Source of the DNA: Planosporangium thailandense
GTDB lineage: Bacteria; Actinomycetota; Actinomycetes; Mycobacteriales; Micromonosporaceae
Reading direction: 5' to 3'
DNA: 64,000 nt
NCBI RefSeq assembly: GCF_011947195.1
Contig: NZ_JAATVY010000014.1
Location: 1-64,000, forward strand
Within the stretch, counting starts at the first letter, position 1. Each line of letters opens with the position of its first letter. The notes beneath the pieces were generated by a model. The model worked only from the letters and a program-made list of their open reading frames with translations. It did no database searches and was not told where the DNA came from. Below are positions 28,157 through 36,912 of the stretch, in pieces. A program made the translations under genes and the position numbers.

Positions 28157-28883
28157 GTCCGAAAACGCACAACGGCTGCAGAAGGTCCTGGCCGCCGCCG
28201 GGGTCGGCTCGCGTCGCGCCTGCGAGGAGCTGATCGCCGCCGGCCGGGTCACCGTCAACGGCAAGCGCGCGACGCTGGGCGACAAGGTCGACGCCGAGAC
28301 CGACGAGATCCACGTCGACGGCGAACGCGTCGTCACCAACACCAAGCTCGTCTACCTTGCCATGAACAAGCCGCGCGGCGTCGTGGCGACCATGGCCGAC
28401 GAGCGCGGCCGGGACGCCATCGCCGACTACATCGGCAACGTGCCGCAGCGGGTGTACCACGTCGGCCGGCTGGACGCCGACAGCGAGGGGCTGCTGCTGC
28501 TCACCAACGACGGCACCCTTGCCCACCGGCTCATGCACCCCTCGTACGAGGTGGCCAAGACGTACCTCGTCGAGGTCGAGGGGCCGGTGCCCCGCACGGT
28601 CGGCCGCCAGCTGCGCGCGGGCGTCGAACTGGAGGACGGGCCGGCGAAGGTCGACGCGTTCAAGCTGGTGGACGCCTACCAGCGGACCGCCCTGGTCGAG
28701 GTCGTGATCCACGAGGGCCGCAAGCACATCGTCCGCCGGATGTTCGACGTGGTCGGCCACCCGGTCAACCGCCTCATCCGGACCTCGATCGGGCCCGTCC
28801 GCCTCGGCGACCTCAAGCCCGGGCGTACCCGCCGGTTGACGCCGGCAGAGGTCGCCGCCCTGTTCAAGGCGGTGGAAGGGTAG
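28143..28883 (+). CDS. rluB: 23S rRNA pseudouridine synthase RluB type
   Basis: A 246-residue enzyme with an N-terminal S4 domain (RLQKVLAAAGVGSRRACEELI) and an RsuA/RluB catalytic domain with the active-site Asp in VGRLDADSEGLLLLTND. It probably converts U2605 (E. coli numbering) of 23S rRNA to pseudouridine. The scpA-scpB-rluB-cmk-der order is classical for Gram-positive bacteria. Confidence 0.93.
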   Translation: MPRVESENAQRLQKVLAAAGVGSRRACEELIAAGRVTVNGKRATLGDKVDAETDEIHVDGERVVTNTKLVYLAMNKPRGVVATMADERGRDAIADYIGNVPQRVYHVGRLDADSEGLLLLTNDGTLAHRLMHPSYEVAKTYLVEVEGPVPRTVGRQLRAGVELEDGPAKVDAFKLVDAYQRTALVEVVIHEGRKHIVRRMFDVVGHPVNRLIRTSIGPVRLGDLKPGRTRRLTPAEVAALFKAVEG

Positions 28884-28927
28884 CCGGCGGCAGGTGGCCG
28901 GGTGACGACCGGCATTATTGAGGGGTC

Positions 28928-29623
28928 ATGGGGAGCGCGTCGGAGGCGGGCAGAGTGAGCGAACAGCGTTGTGTGGTGGCCGTGGACGGTCCATCCGGAT
29001 CGGGCAAGTCCACCGTCTCGCGCCGGCTCGCCGTGGCGCTCGACGGGCGCTACCTGGACACCGGTGCGATGTACCGGGCCGTGACCTGGGCGGTTCTCCG
29101 CGACGGGATCGACCCGGCCGACGCCGAGTCGGTCGCCAAGATCGCTGACAACGTCGTCCTCACCGTCGGCACCGACCCGCGGGACCCGCACATCAGCGTC
29201 GACGACACCCCGGTGGACGGGCCGATCCGGGGGCCCGAGGTCACCGCGGCCGTGTCGCCGGTCGCCGCCGTGCCTGCCGTACGGGCCCGGCTGGTCGCCC
29301 AGCAGCGTCAGATCATCGCCGCCGAGCCGCGGATCGTCGTCGAGGGCCGCGACATCGGTACGGTCGTCGCGCCCGACGCCGACCTCAAGGTCTACCTGAC
29401 CGCCTCGGAGGCCGAACGGGGTCGCCGGCGCAGCCTCGAGAACGCGGCCGACCTCGCCGCGACAGTGGCCGACCTGGCCCGCCGTGACAAGATCGATTCC
29501 ACCCGGGCCGCGGACCCGCTGCGCCGGGCCGACGACGCGGTGGTGCTCGACAGCACCGAGCTGGGTATCGACGAGGTCGTGGCGAGGTTGAAGACACTGG
29601 TGGACGAGGCGACGCGACGGTGA
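28928..29623 (+). CDS. cmk: Cytidylate kinase
   Basis: A 231-residue kinase phosphorylating CMP and dCMP with ATP. The P-loop [16 protein letters not shown], the CMP-binding [13 protein letters not shown] and the lid segment [11 protein letters not shown] are all present. ATG at 28928 follows GAGGGG; an in-frame GTG 27 bases on is an alternative. Its stop overlaps der by 4 bp. Confidence 0.95.
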   Translation: MGSASEAGRVSEQRCVVAVDGPSGSGKSTVSRRLAVALDGRYLDTGAMYRAVTWAVLRDGIDPADAESVAKIADNVVLTVGTDPRDPHISVDDTPVDGPIRGPEVTAAVSPVAAVPAVRARLVAQQRQIIAAEPRIVVEGRDIGTVVAPDADLKVYLTASEAERGRRRSLENAADLAATVADLARRDKIDSTRAADPLRRADDAVVLDSTELGIDEVVARLKTLVDEATRR

Positions 29624-31059
29624 CCACGAACGAGCCGGACCAGACCGACATCGACTCGGTCGACCTCCCGGAATTCGACGAGTCCGACTTCGAGGAAGCC
29701 GAAGCGGCCGAAGGCTACTCCGACACCGACGATGAAGGCCCGGTGCCGGTCGTCGCGGTCGTCGGGCGGCCGAACGTCGGCAAGTCCACCCTGGTCAACC
29801 GGATCATCGGTCGCCGGCAGGCGGTCGTCGAGGACGTCCCCGGCGTGACCCGCGACCGCGTCGCCTACGACGCCCTGTGGTCCGGACGGCGCTTCACGAT
29901 CGTCGACACCGGCGGCTGGGAGCCCGACGCGCGCGACCGGGCCAAGGCCATCGCGGCGCAGGCCGAGTCCGCTGTGCAGACCTCGGACGTGGTGCTGTTC
30001 GTGGTCGACGCGACCGTCGGCCCGACCGCCGACGACGAGGCGGCCGTACGGATGCTGCGCCGTGGCGGCAAGCCCGTCGTGCTGGTCGCCAACAAGGTCG
30101 ACAACCCCCGGCTGGAGGCCGAGTCTGCCGCGCTGTGGTCGCTCGGGCTCGGCGAGCCGCACCCGGTGTCGGCGCTGCACGGGCGCGGCTCCGGCGACCT
30201 CCTCGACGCGGTCCTCGACGTACTCCCGGAGGAGCCGACCGGGGTGGCCCGGCCGCGCGGGCCCCGCCGGGTCGCGCTCGTCGGCCGGCCCAACGTCGGC
30301 AAGTCCAGCCTGCTCAACCGGCTGGCCAAGGAGGAGCGGGCGGTCGTCGACTCCGTCGCCGGCACCACCGTCGACCCGGTCGACAGCCTCGTCACCATCG
30401 GCGGCGAGCTGTGGAACCTCGTCGACACCGCCGGCCTGCGCAAGCGGGTCGGGTTCGCCAGCGGCACCGAGTACTACGCCAGCCTGCGCACCGCCGCCGC
30501 GATCGAGGCCGCCGAGGTGGCCGTCGTGCTGCTGGACGCCCACGAGCCGATCAGCGAACAGGACCAGCGGATCATCACCATGGTCGCCGAAGCCGGCCGC
30601 GCCCTGGTCATCGCGTTCAACAAGTGGGACCTGGTCGACGAGGACCGCCGCTACCAGCTGGCCCGGGAGATCGAGCGGGAGCTGCGCCGGGTGCCGTGGG
30701 CGCTGCGGCTCAACGTCTCCGCCAAGACCGGCCGGGCGGTCGACAAGCTCGCCCCGGCCCTGCGTACCGGCCTGGAGAACTGGTCGCGGCGGGTACCCAC
30801 CGGCCGGCTCAACCAGTTCCTCACCGCGCTCGTGCAGGCCACGCCGCACCCCGCGCGCGGTGGACGGTCCCCGCGCATCCTGTTCGCCACCCAGGCGGGC
30901 ACCTGCCCGCCCCGGTTCGTGCTGTTCACCACCGGGCCGCTCGACGCCGGGTACGTCCGGTTCGTCGAGCGCCGGCTGCGTGAGGAGTTCGACTTCGCCG
31001 GTACCCCCATCCACGTGTCCGTACGGCCCCGCAAGAAGAACGGGCGCGGCCGGGGCTGA
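29620..31059 (+). CDS. der: Ribosome-assembly GTPase Der (EngA)
   Basis: A 479-residue protein with two GTPase domains in tandem, each with a full G1 motif ([12 protein letters not shown] near residue 48 and [12 protein letters not shown] near 224), G3 DTGG/DTAG and G4 NKVD/NKWD, followed by a KH-like domain. It acts in 50S subunit maturation. The first 40 residues are an acidic extension usual in actinobacteria. It ends 8 bp before the -10 element of the trp leader promoter. Confidence 0.96.
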   Translation: MTTNEPDQTDIDSVDLPEFDESDFEEAEAAEGYSDTDDEGPVPVVAVVGRPNVGKSTLVNRIIGRRQAVVEDVPGVTRDRVAYDALWSGRRFTIVDTGGWEPDARDRAKAIAAQAESAVQTSDVVLFVVDATVGPTADDEAAVRMLRRGGKPVVLVANKVDNPRLEAESAALWSLGLGEPHPVSALHGRGSGDLLDAVLDVLPEEPTGVARPRGPRRVALVGRPNVGKSSLLNRLAKEERAVVDSVAGTTVDPVDSLVTIGGELWNLVDTAGLRKRVGFASGTEYYASLRTAAAIEAAEVAVVLLDAHEPISEQDQRIITMVAEAGRALVIAFNKWDLVDEDRRYQLAREIERELRRVPWALRLNVSAKTGRAVDKLAPALRTGLENWSRRVPTGRLNQFLTALVQATPHPARGGRSPRILFATQAGTCPPRFVLFTTGPLDAGYVRFVERRLREEFDFAGTPIHVSVRPRKKNGRGRG

Positions 31060-31067
31060 TGGGCTGG

Positions 31068-31073
31068 TACAGT
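31068..31073 (+). promoter_or_regulatory. -10 element of the trp leader transcript
   Basis: TACAGT fits the TANNNT consensus and ends 7 bp before the ATG of the leader peptide, so transcription should begin at about 31080-31081. No -35 match is visible, and the element lies only 8 bp past the der stop. Confidence 0.55.
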
Positions 31074-31080
31074 GCTCGCC

Positions 31081-31116
31081 ATGTCCGCGCGTATGAGTTG
31101 CTGGTGGCCCGCCTGA
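31081..31116 (+). CDS. trpL: Tryptophan leader peptide
   Basis: An 11-codon open frame reads MSARMSCWWPA, with two adjacent Trp codons at 31102-31107. No Shine-Dalgarno sequence precedes it; the promoter position suggests it is translated from a leaderless transcript. Tandem Trp codons ahead of a terminator hairpin and a trpE-type gene are the hallmark of transcription attenuation: ribosome stalling at low charged tRNA-Trp favours an antiterminator. Confidence 0.8.
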   Translation: MSARMSCWWPA

Positions 31117-31118
31117 CC

Positions 31119-31180
31119 GGCGGCCATCCCCATCCGCGCGTGACGTAACCATCCGCGGCCGCCTCCCACGAGGCGGCCGC
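31119..31180 (+). terminator. trp attenuator: terminator and competing antiterminator
   Basis: The terminator is a perfect 11-bp stem (31155-31165 with 31170-31180) and a CCAC loop, followed by CGGCGTTT. An upstream segment GGCGGCC (31119-31125) is exactly complementary to GGCCGCC (31157-31163) in its 5' arm, giving a plausible antiterminator. The arrangement is leader peptide, antiterminator strand, terminator, then the anthranilate synthase gene. Confidence 0.7.
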
Positions 31181-31236
31181 CGGCGTTTCCACGGCTCTTC
31201 GCCTCGGGCGGCTTCGTCGAGCCGAAAGGAACGCTC

Positions 31237-33069
31237 ATGGAGATCCCCGCAGGCCCGTTCGCGCTGCTGCGCCGCGAAGGGCGCGAGCACGTCGAGGTGC
31301 TGACCGGTACGGTCGGGACGGCCCCGTCCCTTGCTGCGCTTCCGCTGCGCCCATCTTTGGTGGGCCCGGACCTGCTCGCGGTGGTGCCGTACCGGCAGGT
31401 ACGCGAGCGGGGCTTCGAGGCCGTCGACGACGGAGCGCCGCTTTCGTACCTCCGGGTGGACGGCTGCGCCGAGGTGCCCACCGACGAGGTGTTGGCGGCG
31501 CTGCCGGCCGCGCCGCCCCGGGTGCGCGGCGGCGCCTTCGACGTACCCGATAATGCGTATGCGCAGATGGTCGAAGACGTGCTCCGCGACGAGATCGGCC
31601 GCGGGGAAGGCTCGAACTTCGTCATCCACAGGGTGTACGAAGCCTCCGTCGACGGTGACCCGTTGACCGCGGCGTTGGCCGCGTTCGCCCGGCTGCTGCG
31701 CGACGAGCGCGGGGCGTACTGGACGTTCCTCGTCCACACCGGTACGCGCACCTTCGTGGGAGCGAGCCCCGAGCGGCATGTCAGCGTCGACGACGGCCTG
31801 GTCATGATGAACCCGATCAGCGGCACCTACCGGCATCCGGCCGGCGGCCCCGACCGTGACGGGCTGCTCGCGTTCCTCGCCGACCGCAAGGAGATCGACG
31901 AGCTGTACATGGTGCTCGACGAGGAGCTCAAAATGATGGCGACCGTCGCGGACGTGGGCGGTCAGGTCGTCGGGCCCTACCTCAAGCAGATGGCGCACCT
32001 GACGCACACCGAGTACCTGCTGGTCGGGCGGGGATCACTCGACGCCCGGCAGGTCCTGCGGGAAACCATGTTCGCCCCGACCGTCGTCGGCAGCCCCATC
32101 GAGAACGCGTGCCGGGTCATCGCCCGCCACGAGCGGCGCGGACGGGACTATTACGGGGGAGTACTGGCATTGATCGGCCAGGATTCCGCTGGCCGGCAGA
32201 CCCTCGACGCGCCGATCCTGATCCGTACCGCCGTGATCTCTGCTGCGGGCTCTCTGCGGGTGCCGGTCGGAGCGACCCTGGTAAGGCACTCGACGCCGGC
32301 ACACGAGGTGGCTGAGACGTACGCCAAGGCCGCCGGGGTCATGGCAGCGTTGGGGCTGCGGGGGAGTGGCGGGGGCTCGTCGCCGGCCCTGCTCGTCGCG
32401 GACGACGACGTGCGGGCGGCGCTCGAGCGGCGCAATGGCACGCTGGCCCGGTTCTGGCTGGAAGCGCGTTCTTCTGTGCTGTCGCCGGTGTTCGCGGGTC
32501 GGCGGGTGCTCGTGGTCGACGCCGAGGACACGTTCACCGGCATGCTCGCCCACCAGCTGCGGGCGCTGGGCTTCGCGGTGACGCTCCGGTCGTACCGTGA
32601 AGATTTTGATTGTGAAGGGTTTGACCTGGTCGTCGTCGGTCCCGGGCCCGGAGATCCGGGGGATCTGGGTGACCCGAAGATCGCCCGGTTGCGGGAGATC
32701 GTCGATCAGCTGCTGGAGGCGCGACAGCCGATGCTCGCCATCTGCCTCGGGCATCAGATCCTCGCCGGTGCGCTCGGCCTGCCGCTGCACCGCAAGGACA
32801 CTCCGTACCAGGGCATGCAGCGCGAGATCGACTTCTTCGGGCGCGCGGAGCGGGTGGGATTCTATTCGACGTACACGGCTCTGTACTCGCCGCTGGCGGG
32901 GGTCGAGGTGAGCCATGATCCGTTGTCCGGGGAGGTTCACGCGCTGCGTGGCGCGTCCTTCGCCGGGGTGCAGTTCCATCCCGAGTCGGTGCTCACCGAG
33001 CACGGTATCGATCTGCTGCGCGAGCTGGTGGGGCCGTTGGTGTACGCGGGGCGGCAGGCTCGTCCCTGA
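31237..33069 (+). CDS. trpE: Fused anthranilate synthase (TrpE-TrpG type)
   Basis: A 610-residue fusion. Residues about 1-390 are a chorismate-binding domain (SGTYRHPAGG, KEIDELYMVLDEE, MFAPTVVGSP) and about 420-605 a class I glutamine amidotransferase (VVVGPGPGDPGD, nucleophile C503 in AICLGHQIL, H581 and E583 in FHPES). The overall layout resembles PhzE, which makes aminodeoxyisochorismate. The tryptophan attenuator just upstream argues for a role in tryptophan synthesis, as with the fused TrpEG of streptomycetes. ATG at 31237 follows AAGGA. No other trp gene lies nearby. Confidence 0.85.
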   Translation: MEIPAGPFALLRREGREHVEVLTGTVGTAPSLAALPLRPSLVGPDLLAVVPYRQVRERGFEAVDDGAPLSYLRVDGCAEVPTDEVLAALPAAPPRVRGGAFDVPDNAYAQMVEDVLRDEIGRGEGSNFVIHRVYEASVDGDPLTAALAAFARLLRDERGAYWTFLVHTGTRTFVGASPERHVSVDDGLVMMNPISGTYRHPAGGPDRDGLLAFLADRKEIDELYMVLDEELKMMATVADVGGQVVGPYLKQMAHLTHTEYLLVGRGSLDARQVLRETMFAPTVVGSPIENACRVIARHERRGRDYYGGVLALIGQDSAGRQTLDAPILIRTAVISAAGSLRVPVGATLVRHSTPAHEVAETYAKAAGVMAALGLRGSGGGSSPALLVADDDVRAALERRNGTLARFWLEARSSVLSPVFAGRRVLVVDAEDTFTGMLAHQLRALGFAVTLRSYREDFDCEGFDLVVVGPGPGDPGDLGDPKIARLREIVDQLLEARQPMLAICLGHQILAGALGLPLHRKDTPYQGMQREIDFFGRAERVGFYSTYTALYSPLAGVEVSHDPLSGEVHALRGASFAGVQFHPESVLTEHGIDLLRELVGPLVYAGRQARP

Positions 33070-33217
33070 CCCGGCTTATCGTCCGCTTTTCGTCCGTCTT
33101 CCGGCCCCGCGCCCGGCCCCTGGGCGACTCGATCGAGAAGAGGGGGAATGCCGCGCGCGGAACCGTCGACGGGTGCGCTACGCTGTACCGGCTGCCACGG
33201 CACAGCTGTGGTGGCAA

Positions 33218-33291
<74 letters not shown>

Positions 33292-33300
33292 CGCAGCTCA

Positions 33301-33331
33301 GAGGGCATATCCGATCGATGGATATGCCCTC
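33301..33331 (+). terminator. Terminator of the proline tRNA
   Basis: A perfect 12-bp stem, GAGGGCATATCC (33301-33312) with GGATATGCCCTC (33320-33331), and a GATCGAT loop lie 9 bp past the tRNA 3' end and are followed by TTGT. Confidence 0.9.
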
Positions 33332-33352
33332 TTGTCGTTGCTGGGTGACTAA

Positions 33353-34338
33353 GAGAGACCGTCAATTGGGTGGAAGTCGGTCAGGAGAGCGGCTCGGGGT
33401 AGCAAACAGGCACGGGCGTGTCGATCATGTGAGTTCTCTACGCCCCGTGAACGACAAGGACGCCCGTGCCTGCCATCCCATCATCGCTGTTGGAACCCGT
33501 CTGGGTCGAGTTCGCCGCGCTGCTGCCCGAACGCGACGAGTTCCATCCCGATCATCCGTTGAGGTGCCACCGGCGTTGTATCCCGGATCGGGTGGTGTTC
33601 GAACACCTGGTTGCCGCGCTGGTGCACGGCTCGGGCTACGAACGCATCGCCACGGTCGGATGTTCGGACTCCACCATCCGCCGTCGGCTCAAGGACTGGG
33701 CTCGCGCCGGGATCGCCGAACAGGTCCACGCGGTCGCGCTGGCCGCCTACGACCGGATCATCGGCCTGCAGTTGGCCGACATTCCGACCGACGGATGTAT
33801 CACCAAGGCCCCCTGCGGTGGTGACAAGGCCGGCCCATCGCCGGTGGACAGGCGCAAGGGCGGACTGAAACGATCGGTGGCCACCGAGGGGGCCGGGGTG
33901 CCGCTGGGTGTCGTATCGGCCGGCGCCAACCGCCACGACTCACCACTGTTGGGTCCGACCCTGCAAGCGGCCACCGACCAGGTCGGCCCGTACTGGCCGA
34001 TAGACGTCACCGTGCACCTGGATGCCGGCTATGACTCGCGCGTCACCCGGACCCTGCTCGACGGGCTGGGTTTACATGCTGCGATCGCCCGCAAAGGTGT
34101 ACCCGCGCCGGTCCAGGTCGGCAAGCGGTGGGTAGCCGAGCGTACGCACGCCTGGATGAACGGCTATGGCAAGCTGCGCCGCTGCACCGACCGCGACAGC
34201 AAGATCGTGGACTTCTTCCTCTACCTCGCCGCCGCCTTCGTCACCGTCCGTGCACTCATCCGCGAAGCCCGGACCCGCTACCGCGGGCAGACCCGGCCAA
34301 CCACCCGCCGCCTCAAGTAACGCCAATTGACGGTCTCC
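33353..34338 (+). mobile_element. Intact IS5-family insertion sequence
   Basis: About 986 bp. A perfect 15-bp inverted repeat, GAGACCGTCAATTGG (33355-33369) and its complement (34323-34337), brackets one transposase gene. CTAA occurs immediately outside both ends (33349-33352 and 34339-34342), a likely target duplication; the outermost base or two is uncertain. The element separates the tRNA terminator from the MoxR gene. The clean ends and intact gene suggest recent insertion. Confidence 0.88.
33466..34320 (+). CDS. IS5-family DDE transposase
   Basis: A 284-residue transposase in one open frame. An N-terminal DUF4096-like helical domain (LLEPVWVEFAALLPE, then GCSDSTIRRRLKDWA) precedes a DDE domain with catalytic D109 (IPTDGCITKAP), D186 (VHLDAGYD) and E225 (WVAERTHAWMNGYGKLRR). 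The GTG at 33466 is the family start (MPAIPSSLLEPVW). No frameshift is seen, so it should be active. Confidence 0.93.
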   Translation: MPAIPSSLLEPVWVEFAALLPERDEFHPDHPLRCHRRCIPDRVVFEHLVAALVHGSGYERIATVGCSDSTIRRRLKDWARAGIAEQVHAVALAAYDRIIGLQLADIPTDGCITKAPCGGDKAGPSPVDRRKGGLKRSVATEGAGVPLGVVSAGANRHDSPLLGPTLQAATDQVGPYWPIDVTVHLDAGYDSRVTRTLLDGLGLHAAIARKGVPAPVQVGKRWVAERTHAWMNGYGKLRRCTDRDSKIVDFFLYLAAAFVTVRALIREARTRYRGQTRPTTRRLK

Positions 34339-35823
34339 CTAAAGACGCGTCCGCAGACGCGCGATGGGCTGGCGTTGGGAGAGGTCGACGGCGACCAGCC
34401 GGCCGGCCTGGTCCCACAAAGTGAGGGTGTCGGCGTGCCTTCGAACGCCGATACCGGCGACGGTGGCGGGAAACACGACTCGCAGGTTGCTGTCGGGGAT
34501 CTCGACCGTAGTGCGATCCGGCTCTTCGACGCGTAGGCCGAACACCCCGCCGCTGGCGAGCAATGTTGGCTCGGTGTTCGTGGTCCATGGGCCCGAGCGG
34601 TGGCCGGTGACGTCGTAGGTATCGGTGTTTTGGTCGTGTGTGGTGGTGAGCAGCGTCGCCGATGCGAGTACCGCGACGGCGGCGATTCCGTCGACGTTGA
34701 CGGGTTGCCGGGACCGCAGCATGAGCGAGGGCAGGTCCCAGCGCCACACCTGCGTACTTGCCTCACCGATGGACAGCGGGTCGGTGACCCGGACCAGGGC
34801 GGCGAGGCTTGTCGGACTCCGGTCGATGTGCAGCACTTCGACGGTGGAGTCCAGTTCACGCCAGGCGATACGTGGGGTCGCGTCGCCCAGGTCGATGAAT
34901 GCGATGCCGTCATCGTCGACCACGGTCAGCAGCGCGCCGTCGAAGCGCGGGAGTACCCAGAGGTCGTCACTGCTGGCCTCGGTGCGCCCATCCAACGCCG
35001 CTGCGGCCGCCACCAGCCGCTGCGAACGCACAACCCGGCGGTCGCTGAGCGGCACACCTGCCTGACGCAGCCGGCGGATCGCGGTACCCAACAGGCCGCG
35101 TATACCGCTCAAGTCACATCCGCGAGCTGCCTCGGTGAGCCGATCCAGCGCCGGCAGCAGCGATCCCGGAGGGTTCGCCGGGCAGCTGCCCGCAGCCCAG
35201 CCCACCTCCAAGAGTTCGTCGAGTTGCGCGTCCGGCACCGGGGTGACGAAGATGCGGGCCAGGAAACGGTCCGCGAACGCTGCGAGCGCCGGATCGTCGG
35301 GCAGGGTGTTGGCGGCGCCGACGCAGATCCGCAACGGGCACGACAGGAGAGTTGATCCCCGCCGGAATGCCCGTTCGTTCAAGATGCCCAACAGAGTGTT
35401 GAGCACCGCGGTCGAGCCGAGGAACACCTCATCGAGGAACGCCACCTCCGCCTCGGGCAGCATGCCGGCGGTCTCGAACTCCACCACGCCGTCACGCAGC
35501 CGGCGCAGGTCGACAGAGCCGAAGATCTCGTTCGGCTCGGTGAACCGACCGAGCAGGTACTCGAAGTACCGCCCGCCGAGCTGGCCAGCCGTCCGCCGTA
35601 CCGCCTCGGACTTGGCGGTACCCGGCGCACCTATAACCAGCAGGTGCTCGCCGGCGACGGCGCACAACACGACGACTTCGGCGACCACCTCCCGGTCGAC
35701 AAGACCGGCTCGTGCTCGAGTGACCGCGTCCCGAAGGGCGGCCGCATCCACCGATAGCACATCAGGCTGCGTGGAGATCGTTTGCACTGGCGAAGTGTAC
35801 GAAGCCGAGTTCGATGTCCGCAT
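34339..35823 (-). CDS. MoxR/RavA-type AAA ATPase with extra C-terminal domain
   Basis: A 494-residue protein. Residues 25-290 are a MoxR-type AAA+ module: Walker A GAPGTAKS (65-72), Walker B VAFLDEVFLG (D131, E132) and sensor VGAANTLPDDPAL. Residues about 300-494 are beta-rich with WRWDLPS and WDQAGRLVAVDL elements, possibly a small beta-propeller-like domain. Such ATPases work with partner proteins as chaperones or effectors. The stop codon lies in the IS5 target duplication, so the gene is complete. Only the tail of an upstream partner gene remains, so the system is probably not functional. Confidence 0.8.
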   Translation of the reverse strand: MRTSNSASYTSPVQTISTQPDVLSVDAAALRDAVTRARAGLVDREVVAEVVVLCAVAGEHLLVIGAPGTAKSEAVRRTAGQLGGRYFEYLLGRFTEPNEIFGSVDLRRLRDGVVEFETAGMLPEAEVAFLDEVFLGSTAVLNTLLGILNERAFRRGSTLLSCPLRICVGAANTLPDDPALAAFADRFLARIFVTPVPDAQLDELLEVGWAAGSCPANPPGSLLPALDRLTEAARGCDLSGIRGLLGTAIRRLRQAGVPLSDRRVVRSQRLVAAAAALDGRTEASSDDLWVLPRFDGALLTVVDDDGIAFIDLGDATPRIAWRELDSTVEVLHIDRSPTSLAALVRVTDPLSIGEASTQVWRWDLPSLMLRSRQPVNVDGIAAVAVLASATLLTTTHDQNTDTYDVTGHRSGPWTTNTEPTLLASGGVFGLRVEEPDRTTVEIPDSNLRVVFPATVAGIGVRRHADTLTLWDQAGRLVAVDLSQRQPIARLRTRL

Positions 35824-35828
35824 TCCAG

Positions 35829-36014
35829 TTACTCCGCGTGTCCACCACCCGCCGACTCCGTTGCCGTACCGGTGAAGCGCTGGGCGAATGCGCCGTATGC
35901 CGGTGTTCCGGGCAGACGGTCATGGATGGCGAACACCACGCATGCCCACCAGCTGTCGAAGCCGGGTGAGGTGTCGGTGAGGACCTCCGGGACGGCGGCG
36001 GCTCGAACGCCGCC
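35829..36014 (-). pseudogene. C-terminal stump of the gene upstream of the MoxR ATPase
   Basis: On the - strand a frame runs from a stop near 36015 to TAA at 35829-35831, five bases before the MoxR ATG. It reads VPEVLTDTSPGFDSWWACVV and continues for a well-composed protein-like end (FAIHDRLPGTPAYGAFAQRF). There is no start codon or ribosome site, so it looks like the end of a gene whose 5' part was lost. It was probably the first gene of an operon with the ATPase; the family is not recognisable. Confidence 0.5.
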
Positions 36015-36045
36015 TCACCGATTTCGCTATGACTAGAGGAGACCG

Positions 36046-36073
36046 TTGTCAGCCACCAATCCATACATATAAT
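36046..36073 (+). promoter_or_regulatory. Strong promoter of the SnoaL-like gene, with shared motif
   Basis: TTGTCA (36046-36051), a 16-bp spacer and a perfect TATAAT (36068-36073) form the best vegetative-type promoter in the window. The -10 region ATACATATAAT (36063-36073) also resembles the AT-rich motif at the catabolic promoters further right. Confidence 0.65.
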
Positions 36074-36117
36074 GTGCAGGAAAGTTTCGTCTGTGACAGA
36101 TTGTGAAGGAGCCGCAC

Positions 36118-36681
36118 ATGAGTGAATGGACGTCCCTTGAGACGCGGGTCGGTCGACTGGAGGATCGCCTCGCAATCCAGGAGCTCGGTGTGCTCTACGG
36201 TTTCATCATGGATGAGCGTGACGAGGAGGGGATCCGTCAGATCTTCTGCGACGACGCGACCCTCCGCTCAGAGGACGGCGTGTTCGCCGCCAATGGGATC
36301 GAGGAGATCGTCACGACGTACCTCGGCCGCTTTGCCGCGCTCGGGCCGACCAACCATTTCTCGCATGGCCACGTGGTCCGGTTCGACGAGTCCGATCCCG
36401 ACAAGGCGACCGGGCTTCTCGCGGGCCACGCCGAGGTCGATCGCAACGGCGTCGCGATGCAGGTCGCGTTGAGGTACAAGGACGCCTACCGCCGCGTCGA
36501 CGGCCGGTGGCGCTTCGCCGACCGGAAGATGGGCTACATGTACTACATGCCGTTTTCAGAACTGGCGACCGACCTTGGCGACCGCAACAGCGTCCGGGCC
36601 TATGGCGACCACAGGCCGTCCGACTGGCCCGAGGTGCTCTACTCCGATCAGGGCAATGCCTTCCTCAAGGACTATCGCTGA
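36118..36681 (+). CDS. SnoaL-like / NTF2-fold protein
   Basis: A 187-residue single-domain protein of the SnoaL-like_4 type (cone-shaped alpha+beta barrel). The helix LAIQELGVLYGFIMDERDEE with a following Asp and the NHFSHGHVVRF strand with its His resemble the Asp/His pair of scytalone-dehydratase and LinA relatives, so dehydratase or isomerase activity is possible. The ATG follows GAAGGAG. It lies at the start of the catabolic region under a strong promoter, so a step in that pathway is plausible but unproven. Confidence 0.8.
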   Translation: MSEWTSLETRVGRLEDRLAIQELGVLYGFIMDERDEEGIRQIFCDDATLRSEDGVFAANGIEEIVTTYLGRFAALGPTNHFSHGHVVRFDESDPDKATGLLAGHAEVDRNGVAMQVALRYKDAYRRVDGRWRFADRKMGYMYYMPFSELATDLGDRNSVRAYGDHRPSDWPEVLYSDQGNAFLKDYR

Positions 36682-36699
36682 GCTGGCTGAGCTTATCCG

Positions 36700-36736
36700 A
36701 CGGGTCCGGTCGATAAGCCGGGTCGACAGGACCCGT
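36700..36736 (+). terminator. Possible terminator after the SnoaL-like gene
   Basis: ACGGGTCC (36700-36707) pairs with GGACCCGT (36729-36736) around a 21-nt loop, 19 bp past the stop. It has the position of a terminator but no T tract. Confidence 0.35.
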
Positions 36737-36912
36737 TCGCATCCGTAGGGCGACGACAAGGTGCTCACCGCGGTTGCAGTCCACAGCGCTACCCGACCAG
36801 GTTGGCGGCGACGAAACCTGCATCCGCGGCCGGAAGCTCTCGAAGACGGCAATGTTCAGGGCGCCGAAGAGCCCAGATGCCGCAGCACATGGTTGAACGC
36901 TGTCGCGCTGCC

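Noticed and set aside
31237-33069. PhzE / aminodeoxyisochorismate synthase of a phenazine-type cluster
   Set aside because: The sequence layout fits, but the tryptophan attenuator upstream and the lack of any phenazine genes favour anthranilate synthase.
35762-36175. 137-codon - strand gene upstream of the MoxR ATPase
   Set aside because: Its frame is poor in protein-like sequence; the better reading is the stump in another frame (35829-36014).
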